Shown here in pieces: positions 1 to 10,893 of a stretch of 64,000 nt of DNA. Numbering within the stretch: the first letter of the stretch is position 1; every line of letters starts with the position of its first letter. The stretch lies in the NCBI GenBank assembly GCA_027924645.1, contig BSBN01000233.1:8078501-8142500 (forward strand), written 5' to 3'. The translations under genes were made by a program, and so were the position numbers. This DNA is from Cunninghamia lanceolata (Eukaryota > Streptophyta > Pinopsida > Cupressales > Cupressaceae). The notes under the pieces are model-generated. The model saw only the letters and a program-made list of their open reading frames with translations, was not told the DNA's origin and did not search any database.

Positions 1-2061
1 CAGTGCTGACAGCTTCTCTCCAATAGATCTGAGGAACATTTGCTTCCATCATCATGGTCCTAGATGCTTCCTGGATGGTCCGGTTCTTCCTCTCCACTAC
101 TCCATTCTGCTGTGGAGTCCTCGAAGCAGACAATTGTCTCTTAATTCCATGTTTATCACAGAACTCTATGAACTCACTGGATGTGAATTCTCCACCTCTA
201 TCAAACCTCAGATATTTCAACTTTACTCCTGTTTCATTCTCTACCATAGCCTTGAATATTTTGAATTTCTCAAGAGCTTATGATTTCTCCTTTAGAAAGG
301 TTACCCACATCATCCAGGAATAGTCATCTATTAGTAGCATGAAGTATCTATCACCTTGAATACTCTTGGTTCTTGCCGGACCACAAAGATCAGTGTGAAC
401 TAAGTCCAATAATCCGGTAAAAGACAGTTCCTTGTTTTTGAATGTGACTCTGCTCAGCTTACCCAACTGACATTGCTTGCACAAGCTGTTAGTAGGTTTC
501 ACCAATTTTGGAAGATCTCTTATAGCCTGAGTATTGCTTATCTTCATGATATTATCAAAATTCACATGACACATCCTTCTATGCCATAACCAACTCTGAT
601 CAACTTGAACAAATAAGCAGCTTTACTAGTACCAACCGAGTGGAAGATATTACCTTTAGTTTGAGCACCGAATGCAATCTTTGTTCCAGAACTTTCAAAG
701 ATTTTGCATTTTCGATCCTTGAATTGGAGATCATAGCCTTTGTCCACCAACTGTCCAACACTGAGAAGATTGTGCTTCAAACCTTCAACATACAGTACAT
801 TACCAATTTTGTTTCTTCCATCAAAAGAAATAGTTCCTCTTCCTCTGATTCTACCAGCTGAATTATCACCAAACTTCACCACTCCTCCTTCATACCTTTC
901 CAAATCTATGAACTTATTTTTGTCACCTGTCATGTGGTGAGAGCAACCACTGTCAATGACCCAATCATCCTTTTCTTCAACTTGGCTAGCCAGAGCTCTT
1001 TCTACAACTTTATGATTGATAGATACAGAGGATATTGGTTCTTCTTCCTTGATGGCACTAAACACCCATTCACTTCCGGATTTGTTTCCTGTCTCTAATT
1101 CATCATCTGTTACTCCTTCATTGTCATCTTCTTCATGAACATAGTAACAATTCTTTTGGAACCTTGATCTATTAGGATTTGGCTTTGAAAATCTTTCCAG
1201 ACATCTTGAGGCAAAATGACCAATCTTATTGCAATTAAAACACTTAAAAGGTAATTTTCCTTCATACTTACCGGATCCTCTTGGCAATCTCTTTGCAATG
1301 AGGGCTTCAAGTTGAGCAGTTTCTACTTCTTCTTCTTCCAGATCTTTTCTTGCTTTTTCATACCATGACAGTTTCCTTGATGAGTTCTCTTCTCCCAGAT
1401 CAAATATTTGTTTACCTTTCACAAAGGCACTAGCTTTGAATGTAGATTCAGTCTTGGGGGGATCATCTCCAAACTCAGTCATTTCAAATGCAGCCAGTTT
1501 GCTAGCCAATTGGTCTCTTGTGACAGTTGTATGGGCTCTGAATTCATCAATGGCAGAAACCTTGATTTTGTAAGAGGCAGGAAGGGATCTGAGAATTTTG
1601 CCAACAATCTCATTTTCATCCAAGACTCCACCAGCATTTCTAATTCCACAAACCAGCTCATTTACTCTTGGCATAAAAGTAGAAATATTTTCATCATCTC
1701 TCATCTTTAGTCTTTCAAATTTTCCTTTTAGACTCTGTAACCTTGCACATTTAACATACTGGTCTCCTTCATGCAAGAGTTCTAGTTTATTCCAAATCTC
1801 AAAAGTAGTTGGTAGGCTAATAACATTTGAGAGCTCTGAGTCCGATAATGTGCTTAGAAGAGCCTCTTTGGTCCGCAGATTGTTTTTAGCATCTGTGATT
1901 TCATTTAGGGTTGTCGGAACACCTTGTGGAGGTACATACGCTTTTGTAACCATGGACCAGTACGCCATTCCCATACACTGTAAGTGACATTTCATGCGAC
2001 CTTTCCAAAGGGCAAAGTTGGTTCCATCAAACTTCAGACTATCCTTCATGTAAGATGACAT
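1..2061 (-). pseudogene. copia C gag-pol (partial, frameshifted)
   Basis: The start is the ATG at 2061 (MSSYMKDSLKFDG), 57 nt inside the LTR, as in element B. An in-frame upstream ATG at 2076 is possible. Visible in order: a UBN2-type Gag domain; a CCHC knuckle CFNCNKIGHFASRC (about residue 275); the aspartic protease motif WVIDSGCSHHMTG; GAG-pre-integrase (WHRRMCHVNF); and an integrase core with DLCGPARTKS and DDYSW. The frame opened at 2061 ends at 562 because one A is missing near 625 relative to B. Integrase then continues in another frame (574-278), where a G-to-T change makes a TAA at 276-278. It stays open beyond that to the window edge. The polyprotein is therefore inactive. RT is not in the window. 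Confidence 0.9.
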
Positions 2062-2104
2062 CCTGGATCTCCTCAAGTGGTTAAGTGCCTTTTAGAGGAA
2101 CTTG

Positions 2105-2116
2105 GCTCTAATACCA
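2105..2116 (-). other. Primer-binding site of copia C
   Basis: The minus strand reads TGGTATTAGAGC two bases after the LTR. This is the initiator-Met tRNA type PBS used by plant copia elements (TGGTATCAGAGC) with one C-to-T change. Confidence 0.85.
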
Positions 2117-2118
2117 AT

Positions 2119-3357
2119 TGTTAGACTTAGGGCACACAACTAAGAGGGGGTGAATTAGTTGTGCAAAACTTTCTCTAATTTACACACTTAAATCTTCTTG
2201 GTGATTAGTAGTATATTAAACATGAAACATAATGCATTCAAATCAAAAGTAGAAACTCATCAACACATAAGACACCAAGATTTTGACGTGGAAAATTGGG
2301 TTAAGGGAAAAACCACAAGGTGATTAACCCAAGAATGTATTCTCTATTAGAAGAATAGAAAGAACAAAATGGCACATGCCAATTAGGGCTCATTGCCTGA
2401 GCACACTACTCACAAGAGGCTCACTGCCTACAAGAGACACAATGTCTACAAAGAAAATAAGTATCACATACATGAACTGGAGAATAGCATCTTCACCATG
2501 CTTGAATCAGTTCCATTAAGCTCAATACTCCTGCTCTGCCTTTAACTTTATTCTTCGCTCCCACACTCTCATCTCCACAAGACACACTTTGGAATGACTT
2601 CACAATCCCTTATTTATACAAGACATCAACTTAGGAATAATCATCTAAGTCGGCAAACACCTACAAGAACATATGTAAGACGTGTAATACATCTAGTCGG
2701 CCAATCTCAAGAAGAACACCAATATCTGGTAGTTATTCTTCAAATGCAAACTCTAACTTCAATGCAGACCACCAACTTGAATTGGACATGATCCAACGAT
2801 CATCATAACCTTCCCTGAATCACCAAGAACATCCACACTTCATTAGCCTATTGGAATTCTTCTCTCCTTCATCTAGAGCTTCAAGAACACAGTCTATCAT
2901 CACTATCACAAAGGAATAGGCTCTTCCAGATCTTCAAACCATGAACCAATCTAGTTGATACTTCACAGGGACATCCTCAAGACTCCCTCAAATCCGTAGA
3001 ATGGGATAATGAATTTTCGGATCTCACCGGACCTATCTGTGACACTCTATCATCTCTGAACACCTGCCAGAACTGGTTCTACTTGAGCGACCATAACTTC
3101 TTCAGATCTTCATGTGGACCTCTGAAAACTTGACTGGAGCATCTCAAGACTTATATCCATAACTTGTTTAAACCGCATCCTCTAATCTTCAACCTGTTGA
3201 GGACTTTTACCTTCTTGTCATCACTGTTCTTCACTATTCCTGATTGAGACTAATTTTCTCAATATCCTCAGTACACAGCTCATCTAATCCTTCTCATTAA
3301 TGCAACAGGAGTATGTTGACATCAATGACAACACTGGTTAGACCCATACTTGCAATA
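2119..3357 (-). repeat. 5' LTR of copia C (1239 bp)
   Basis: On the minus strand it runs from TATTGCAAG (TGTTGCAAG in element B, so one G-to-A change) to CTAAGTCTAACA. It aligns along its length with both LTRs of B. It contains the reiterated CAGTG box (plus strand about 2393-2450) and the U3-start motif TTGTCATTGATGTCAA (plus strand near 3315-3335). Confidence 0.92.
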
Positions 3358-4214
3358 GATACATCCACTTTCCACTTACCTACAAGTGAGATGACCATCA
3401 CACTAGAGGATGTATACAGGATCCTTCAACTACCTGTCTGAGGAGAAACATTGAGGATAGTCAGACATCACTCAGCAGAGTATACGCATGAGAGTTAGTT
3501 ATACTATTTGGGTCACCTTGTTTCTCAGGTAGAGAGAGGACACATTCAGCTTTGACTTCTAGAGCAAGGATGCATTGACATTCCCTTGTTGCAGAGAATT
3601 ATGATAGTCAATGTTGCACTAGCCATCATACCAGATGGATGAGGCACTCACCTACATGGGGGTCTTGTTCACACCATTAGGATGATGGAGGAGCATCAAA
3701 TTGTCTATGCATGGAGGCATAGTATGCTTGCGCATCTGTACCACAATCTAGGATGGTATGTCCATTATGAGATGCATAGTCTGATGATCTGCACACTACT
3801 ACATGTTTGGTCCTTTGAGCACATTAGGTGCACATGACCAGTGGGTTACCCTATAGAGGAATCATACACCCATCCACATGTTCACACCTATCCACTGGTC
3901 AGGTATTGGACACATGGAGATTTGATATACTGGAAAGTTATATTTGATAGATTACAGCCCAGTGACATTATTTGGAGACCAGATCATAGCTATATCATAT
4001 GGCTTGGTTAGTAGAGATAGTTAGTGAGGATGTAGAGGGATCAGTTGATGGCCAGTCACTTCGATCATGTCATGGATTGCTTCTATTTTGATAGGGTGGC
4101 ATGACAATTTGGATAGATATAGGATGTTCGTGCAGTGCGATCAAGCTACGCACGTACTGTGTGCAATGTAGTCAGGGTGAACACCGTTTGATGATCGACA
4201 ATAGAAGACATACC
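3358..4214 (+). pseudogene. Plant mobile domain (PMD) gene relic, part 1
   Basis: Conceptual translation gives TFHLPTSEMTITLEDVYRI, the hallmark opening of the plant mobile domain (TFHLP-GEMT-TLEDV), then patches such as LLHVWSFEHIRC (3795-3830), YWKVIFDRLQPSDIIWRP (3930-3980) and DCFYFDRVA-QFG (4075-4115). These are in the order seen in PMD proteins (MAIN/MAIL family and PMD-bearing transposons). Many stop codons interrupt it, so it is dead. The N-terminal end is lost to element C. Solo LTR H interrupts it at 4214. Joining 4214 to 7870 keeps one frame across the scar (TIEDIP then LNDDEDPEDT), which shows part 2 is the same gene. Whether it was a host gene or a transposon gene cannot be told here. 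Confidence 0.72.
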
Positions 4215-4369
4215 TATTGTGATATTCACAACACGCCCCATTATGCTCCTTAGCAAAATGGGGACCCCTGCTGATGTTTTGCTTTTTGCTTCTGGTTGTG
4301 TTTTTCTGCTTTCTGGCGGTTTGGTAAAAATGAAGGTCAGGTGCATCATCATCATGATATTTGGATAAG

Positions 4370-6090
4370 GTTGGTCATCATCATGAGGTCAGTTTGTCAA
4401 AGTTCATATTTTGTTACTGTGACCTCATATTTAGAAAGAGCTTGAAATTCCATGCAGGTTTGCCTTTTACTTCACTTGAAAATTCGTCCATATGTGAAAG
4501 TTATGCACGGTCAAAGTTTTGGTCAAACCTGATATTCGCAGGAGGATCATCATTTTTTTTATCCTAAGTCATGTTGACAGGGTCATCATGATCTTGGTCT
4601 ATCACCTGATAAAAATCATGCAGTCGCAATATCCGGACGTCAATCTTAGGTGGTAGTGCCCTTTACCCGTCAAATGGCCTTATGCATAATCAGCATCATG
4701 ATTTTTTTTTAGGAAGGTCATATTTTATATAAACTCGGTTTTGCTGTATAAAGAACATCATCATCATCATATTTGAAACGCCCCCCCCGATAATATCCTG
4801 AGGTTCAAATATCATGATGACGCCAGCTTTAAGTCATAGTAGGTTCTCCCCGTCGAGTGGTCTTTTGTATCGCGAGCATCATCATGATATTTCAACATTA
4901 CCTGATCTTATACTATCATGCTGATCACCCAGACTTAGAAAAATCCACTTTCGGCATATTTGCATGCGCGTGTTATAATCCTATCAGAGGGTCATCATCA
5001 TGATATTTGCTGAAGTTCGAAATATGATGACGACGACTTCATATCATCCTGATCTTTCACGAGGGTCATTCGCTAAAATTCGCTAAGTGATAGAGACATC
5101 ATCATCATAATTCGATAAAGAGGATCATCATATTCATATCCTCCTGATCGCTTTTTTTGCAATATCATGATGATCACCCTATCTATTAAGAACAAGTCGA
5201 TATTGCATTCCTCAAAAACCATGATCATATTTTACAATATCACCCTAGCACAAATATCATGATGACCTTAACTCATCTTTGTGCTCCGAAGACAAATTAT
5301 GATGATGACGTCATCTGGATAATTCGATAAGGAGGATCATCATCATATATTTTTTATCCTGTCATATCGTCAAGATCATCATGATCTTGTTTGTCCACCT
5401 GATATTTCGCAAAGTCCTCCTGCCGATGAAATACAACCTTTTGCAAGTATCCTGATGATCATCATCATCACATTTTCCCTTCGGCAGGATTTTTCCCCAA
5501 ACATGATCCGGTTAGCGAAATATCATGATGACGTCATGTTTTAAGTTTAACAAAAGCCCCGAATATCATGATGACGTCATCCCGATCTGATAAACGAAGA
5601 AGTAAATATCCTGATGATCATCATCATCACATTTTTTCCCTTCGGCAGGATATTTTCCGAAGCACGATCCGGTTCCCGAATATGATGATGACGTCTTATT
5701 CTAAGTTCGACAGAAGCCCCAAATATGATGATGATCATCATCATCCTGATCTATCGAGAGGGTTACCTTGGCTGCAAAAAGGATCATATTATGTTCATCA
5801 TCCTGATCATGCTCCTTAGGTGACCCGATATCACAATTATCCCCCTGATCTTAACTGAATATGATGATGACGTCATCCTTAGCATTTCAATGAAGCCCGA
5901 ATATCATGATGACGTCACTATCATCTTCCTTTCCTCGGCAGCATGATCATATTCATATCCTCCTATTCTTCTTCAACATGATTATGATGATGATGTTGTT
6001 CTTTTCTCCAATATGCAGAAGCAAAATATCATGATGACGTCATCTGGACCTTCAGAAGCAAGAGCATCATATTTCCCGAATATCATGATG
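4370..6090. repeat. ATCATGATGA / TGACGTCA motif field in LTR H
   Basis: About 1.7 kb in which short blocks of AATATCATGATGACGTCATC and its variants recur at irregular spacing. Perfect TGACGTCA palindromes lie at 5306-5313, 5529-5536, 5572-5579, 5868-5875, 5910-5917 and 6035-6042, with one-mismatch forms at 5689-5696 and elsewhere. TGACGTCA is the CRE/as-1 type bZIP binding core. The position within the likely U3 suggests an enhancer array; that role is inference. Confidence 0.85.
5448..5766. repeat. Imperfect 159-bp tandem duplication in LTR H
   Basis: The block beginning TATCCTGATGATCATCATC at 5448, with CCCTTCGGCAGGAT, GATCCGGTT and a TGACGTC box, recurs from 5607. The two copies differ by small indels and substitutions. 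The second copy degenerates after about 5740. Confidence 0.75.
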
Positions 6091-7654
6091 ATGAAGTGAA
6101 TATCGACTAACCTGTTTTTTGACACGCCGATGGCGATGGTCATGCTGATGGGCGGGAAATGAAGCGGTGGAGTTTTAAAGTGTTTTTTTTGGCGCCTCTG
6201 GCATTTTTCGGTCAGCGATGGCTGACCCGTGAACTTTGAGTAGTCTGAACGCATTTTGGACGCGTTTTGAGGAGTTTTCTGGATCCGATCTCCACAATCT
6301 TGCGCTGTCACCTAGATTTAAATGCTTATTTTAATTTCATGCTATTTATGTGATAAATGTGAAACTTATTGCTTGTCTTGTCTTGCAGGCTTGCAGTTGA
6401 GGAAGCAGCTGGAAAGTCAACACAGTGACCTCATGGAGGTAGAAGATCTGATCTCAGGAGCAAGAAGATAAGGATGAAATGTGAAAAGTCAAGGCCATTC
6501 AAGTAAAGAAGAAGGTTGCAGCTGAGAGTATTATCACAAAAGACAAACAGAAGTTATTACCTAGCTGCCGGAACTTCTCAGAAGGGGCAGTATTTCGCCC
6601 AGATTTGACACTGCTCAGAGATATTTTTGAGAACTGGTTCACCTATATTTATTGCTGTAACCAGGGGTTTGAACCAGGGGTTCAGTTAGGTTTTTGTTGT
6701 AGTGAGGACAATCAGAATGTCTTTATATTGTGCCTCCCTACACTGTAATACTTTACACAGGGATTTTAGGATTTTGCCAGAATTGTAGAGCCTTTCTGGG
6801 CATAGTTTAGAGGTAGAAGAAGGAGGTCGCCTATTTGTCTGCAGTAAGGTGTGCGTGGAATGTCTGGCTGCCTTACTGTATCTGTAAAGCTTGTAAGTTC
6901 TCTGTAGTATGATCAATGAAACTAAGAGTCATTCTTACATTGTAAATCATGTATGACTATTCGTTTCTGATACAATAGAATCTGGAGTTCTGCATCTATC
7001 TTCTGAGTGTTCTCCTGCCCTTCTTTGTGTTTTGAAATATCTTCTTTGAGAGCTTGCAATTTTAAATGTATGTTTGTGAAAATGCTCAGAACTTACATTT
7101 AGGGTTTTTACTGTGGATTTGATCAAATTACTGTGGTATTTACATAGTGCATAACAGAAACACTTAGATCCTTCGGTAGATTAAATGAGGTATAGAGTAG
7201 ATCTTTCTAACTTTTCCCAACCCATCTGAAATATTTAGCTGAAAACGTAGAAATCCAAAGGAAATTGTCTCAAATTTGAAGAAGCATGTATAACAGAGCT
7301 ATAAGTAGACAGTTTTCATAAACAGATAAAGAAGAAAGCTGCAAGAATCCAATAAAACCCTCTGAAACTTGCAGCACAGTATCACTTGTATGCAAATGGA
7401 CAGAATACTTGTTGAAATCTATGACCTCTTTGCATATTCTTAGTCCAGTAAACCACAAAACAAACCTAAACTACGTAAGGCCCCTTGAACATTACAGCTT
7501 CACATTGACCAACTGAACTTGACCAACCGAACCATTGTAGACTTGGGATTAGTTGAATCTCAAATGATTCCTTCTTATCTTTCAAGTATAGTTTCAGTTC
7601 ATTATATGTGAATTTTAACTTATTGTTATGATTGCATCAAAACAGTCATCAACA

Positions 7655-7864
7655 GTTTTTTGGCGCTAGAAGGAGGGCTAGAAGGCTGTATATTGTAATC
7701 ATCAACAGTTTTTTGGCGCTAGAAGGAGGGCTAGAAGGCTGTATATTGTAATCATCAACAGTTTTTGGCGCTAGAAGGAGGGCTAGAAGGCTGTATATTG
7801 TAATCATCAACAGTTTTTGGCGCTAGAAGGAGGGCTAGAAGGCTGTATATTGTAATCATCAACA
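7655..7864 (+). repeat. Four-fold tandem of a PBS-containing LTR-end unit
   Basis: Four nearly identical units at 7655-7707, 7708-7760, 7761-7812 and 7813-7864 (53, 53, 52, 52 bp). Each starts GTTTTT(T)GGCGC, contains TGGCGCTAGAAGGAGGGC and ends ATCATCAACA. The LTR-like end ATCAACA also occurs just before the first unit (7654). Units differ only by one T. The last ends exactly at the TSD, so the tandem is part of the inserted DNA. Confidence 0.92.
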
Positions 7865-7869
7865 ATACC

Positions 7870-8960
7870 ACTCAATGATGACGAGGATCCTGAGGATACA
7901 ACACCAGTGTCAGATGCAAACAATATCAATTGTACCTGAGCATATCAAACCTGGTGGCATACAACATGGCCTGCTCCTATCTTTCCTCCTAGTCACCCTA
8001 CAGGTGATGCTCGACCTTGGGCTAGTCACGCTAGTGACACAGGGGTAGAGGATGATGTGAGTGATTTTGTGGGATACTACAATCTTGAGGAGGATGTGGA
8101 GGATGATGAGGATGAGTCAGAGGAGGTCCCATCACAGTACCTTTTCATAGAGAGATCATGATAGGGCCAGCAGGAGGTAGACACTGACGAGGAGGCCGAG
8201 TTGAGACCATGGTCTAGGGCTTGTAGTCCTATTCCTGTAGGTGATGCGAGACCTAGTCATAGAGAGAGAGGGGAATATAGTAGATATGTGCCCCCAGCTG
8301 TACATCAGATTGAAGAGCTCGTCATCCTTTCAGCAATTTGAGATCCATCCTGGCGAGATGGAGATCCAGGTTAGCTTTGAGTTATTGTTTTTGATGCTTT
8401 GTATGTTTATTAGTTGTGATATTTATATGAGATTCTAATATCTATCCTATCCTTTGTTTTGCATTTGAGATGGACCCTTGGTAAGACTTTGTGAGTCGCG
8501 TCATAGCGGACATAGTACCTTTGGATGTATGAGAGTAGCGGGTGTGGGTAGGGTATTCACCATGATCATCTGCTAGGTGACATGTAGAGATATTTATGCC
8601 TTTTGTTAGATACAGGACGGCTATAAAGGCTATGCTAGACCAGTTTACACAGGAGAGAGAGGAGTTACATCAGATAGCTAAGCACGCCAAAGCTAATCTT
8701 AAGGCGTAGCGAGAGAAGATGGTAGCGGTACCTTCATCAGATGGAGAGCCATCTATCAGTGAGTTCTTACTGCATGAGGTTCATTAAGCGAGAGCTGACA
8801 GAGACAGAGTTCAAGTTGAGAGAAACTAGCTCTAAAGGATATACCAGGAGCCACATGAGCAGATGATAGCTAGATGAGAGGGAGATTAGGGGGTTATGAT
8901 CACAAAGTGTCTCTAGGAGTCATTCATGTTCTATAGCCACACTTGGTTAGGCCTCTGTCA
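7870..8960 (+). pseudogene. PMD gene relic, part 2 (C-terminal, acidic)
   Basis: This continues part 1 after solo LTR H. An acidic stretch follows the join: LNDDEDPEDTTPVS, then DVSDFVGYYNLEEDVEDDED around 8050-8115. Further on are W-D-FVSRVI (8470-8500) and a charged segment LDQFTQEREELHQIAKHA (about 8640-8695). Stops recur every 20-40 codons. An acidic, low-complexity tail after the PMD is common in such proteins. No intact exon remains. The downstream limit is a guess; coding-like sequence fades before the AT repeat at 9091. Confidence 0.55.
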
Positions 8961-9088
8961 CTCACACACCACAAGGGCCTGAGGGCATGGACGACTGAGG
9001 TTCAGTGATGTGATGTATAGATTTTATGCACTACGACATCCCATTTTGTCCTAAGGGATAGTTGACTCGGATGTAAATTTGAAACTAA

Positions 9089-9090
<2 letters not shown>

Positions 9091-9120
<30 letters not shown>
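9091..9120. repeat. (AT)15 microsatellite
   Basis: An uninterrupted AT dinucleotide run of 30 bases, between the PMD relic and the 3' side of gypsy D. Confidence 0.97.
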
Positions 9121-9123
<3 letters not shown>

Positions 9124-9502
9124 GCTTACTTTTTTGTTTCTATCTATGTGCAATGGGTTTTTGTTAATCTATCATATGTGATTTTGTAAAATGCAAGTAG
9201 CGATGTTATCTGAAGGTTAATATGGAAATGTAATTAATGCTAATGTGATATACTAACAATTCTTTAAGAGACCATATAGCAATAAGCACAATGATCAAGA
9301 ATTTCACACATAACCCAAATTTCTATGCTATATTTAGTTAATACCAAAGTAATCTAAGCAAAGAATACATAAGCAGGACACAACAATGATTAATTGAGCA
9401 AAGATGTAATGTTAAATGAATTAAGACAAAACAATAATATCTTATCAAAATTGAAGCTAATCTATGTAATAAATTTGCTTAGGAACATTTAACATCAAAT
9501 CT
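9121..9502. other. AT-rich noncoding, probably 3' part of gypsy D
   Basis: There is no ORF, tRNA or clear LTR border. It lies directly downstream of the end of the D polyprotein (minus strand), where the 3' UTR or 3' LTR of D is expected. I found no matching copy elsewhere in the window, so no LTR is claimed. Confidence 0.4.
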
Positions 9503-10893
9503 TTAAGCATGAAATCTTTTGAGGTGCGCTACATTAATAGGTTCCTTAAGTGACGTACCTTGCTCATTAGCTAGTCTATACACTCCTGATCCAAAGGCTT
9601 CGGTAACTATATACGGTCCAAGCCAGTTAGGGCTGAACTTACCTTTTTTCTCCAGGAGGTGCATTTATGTTGTGTTGATTTTCATAGAGGACCAAGTCTC
9701 CAACATCAAATGAACGTTGTATGACATGTTCATTGAAAGATCATTGTATACTTTTTTGATAATCCTTGAGGTGCTCAAGAACATTAATTCATCTTTCATC
9801 AAGCATCTCAAGTTCTTGTAATCTTTTCTCGCATTCTATGTCATCATCCATGATGTCTTAGGGAAATTCTTAGTGAAGGAATTTCTAATTCTAAGGGCAT
9901 TATCATGTCTGTGCCATAAACAAGATTATACTGTCTATTACCAGTAGGCATACGAATGCTTGTTCTATAAGCCCATAACATGTAGGATAATTAAGAATGC
10001 CAATCTTTTTGGTGTTTATTAATAATCTTTCGTAAAATCTATCTAATAACTTTGTTTGAAGCTTCTACTTGGGCGTTTGATTGAGGGTAATAAGGCATAG
10101 AGAAGTGATGTTGTATATGATATTTTTTGAGGAACTTTTTTTCATCCTTGGTCTTGAATGGTGTACCATTGTCTGAAACTAGGGAGGAAGGTATTCGAAA
10201 TTGACAAATAATGTTATCTTGTATAAATCAACAAATTACGCCAGCAGTTGTGGATCGCAAGGGGACCGCTTTGACCCACTTTGTAAGATAATCAGTGGTA
10301 GTAATGATAAATGTATGCCCTTGAGAGGAGGGTGGAGAATTTTTTTCCAATTAGATCCAAGCCCCAAATAGAGAATGGCCATGGTGACACTTGGACACAA
10401 AGCTCTTAAGTGGGAGCATGGATTAGGTGTTTGTGTTGTTCACATTATGGGCATCTCTTGACGTAAGCAAAGGAATCTTGTTCCATGTGCTGCCAATAGT
10501 AGCCCATTTGTAACAATTTTTGTACCAATGATTTTCCCCCAAAATGCCCTCCACAGGCACCATAGTGAGCTTCTTCTAAAGCTATCAGAATCTCTGAATT
10601 ACTTAAACATTGAAGTAAAACATCATTGTAACTTTGTCTATATAAGACAATCGATAATATGATGTATCACGTTGCTAGTTTGTGTAGGTGGATTTGAGCA
10701 TTCTTAGATTTTGAATTAGGAATAGTTCCATCATGCAAATAATTGAATATATGGGAGAACCATTCATTAGTGTATGTATTACCACAGAGTTCCAAATTCA
10801 CAACTACAGGATCTTCAATTGTTGATGTTTTAAGATTATGAACAATGAAGGTAAATTCCTCAAGGGAACCATCATGGGATATAACGGAAGTTG
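9503..10893 (-). pseudogene. gypsy D integrase region
   Basis: The minus-strand translation with frame changes gives the linker after RNase H (SLEEFTF, 10860-10830), an integrase core opening with WGLDLIGK (near 10370), SDNGTPFK (near 10170), YYPQSNAQVEASNK (near 10080), and the C-terminal GPY region KGKFSPNWLGPY (near 9640). It ends VAHLKRFHA and a TAA at 9503. The D, D and E positions are recognisable, but stops and indels break the frame many times. The order matches integrase of element G. Confidence 0.8.

Larger units (their letters stand above)
1..3357 (-). mobile_element. Ty1/copia LTR retrotransposon C, 5' part only
   Basis: The 5' LTR, PBS, gag, protease, GAG-pre-integrase and start of integrase read right to left and run off the left edge, so RT, RNase H and the 3' LTR are outside the window. 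Its LTR has the same length (1239 bp) as those of element B and the proteins are near-identical, so B and C are one family. The gag start, the DSGCSHHMTG protease and the long LTR suggest a SIRE-like copia lineage; that placement is tentative. It sits inside a PMD gene: the base after the LTR (3358) continues PMD coding sequence. The TSD would be GATAC at 3358-3362, but its partner is not in the window. Confidence 0.93.
4215..7864 (+). mobile_element. Giant solo LTR H (3.65 kb) with TSD ATACC
   Basis: The insertion begins TATTGTGATATTC (probably TGTTG originally) and ends ATCATCAACA. It is flanked by ATACC at 4210-4214 and 7865-7869. Removing it with one ATACC restores the PMD reading frame, which fixes both ends. 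No gag or pol is present, so it is a solo LTR or an element reduced to an LTR. The left 1.9 kb is packed with ATCATGATGA/TGACGTCA motifs; the middle (6310-7650) is ordinary LTR-like sequence; the right end is a tandem of PBS-like units. The PBS-like TGGCGCTAGAAGGAGGGC on the plus strand gives the orientation and suggests a gypsy element. ORFs at 5568-5819 and 5982-6311 are low-complexity by-products. Confidence 0.8.

Noticed and set aside
5568..6311. ORFs of 83 and 109 codons rich in Asp/His
   Set aside because: They are translations of the ATCATGATGA repeat field and have no independent coding signal.
7655..7864. Direct repeats that could suggest a CRISPR array
   Set aside because: Units are contiguous with no unique spacers, contain LTR-end and PBS motifs and sit at an LTR border in plant DNA.
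9121..9502. 3' LTR of gypsy D
   Set aside because: Expected by position, but no matching 5' copy was found near 31656-33426 and no clear TG...CA ends.
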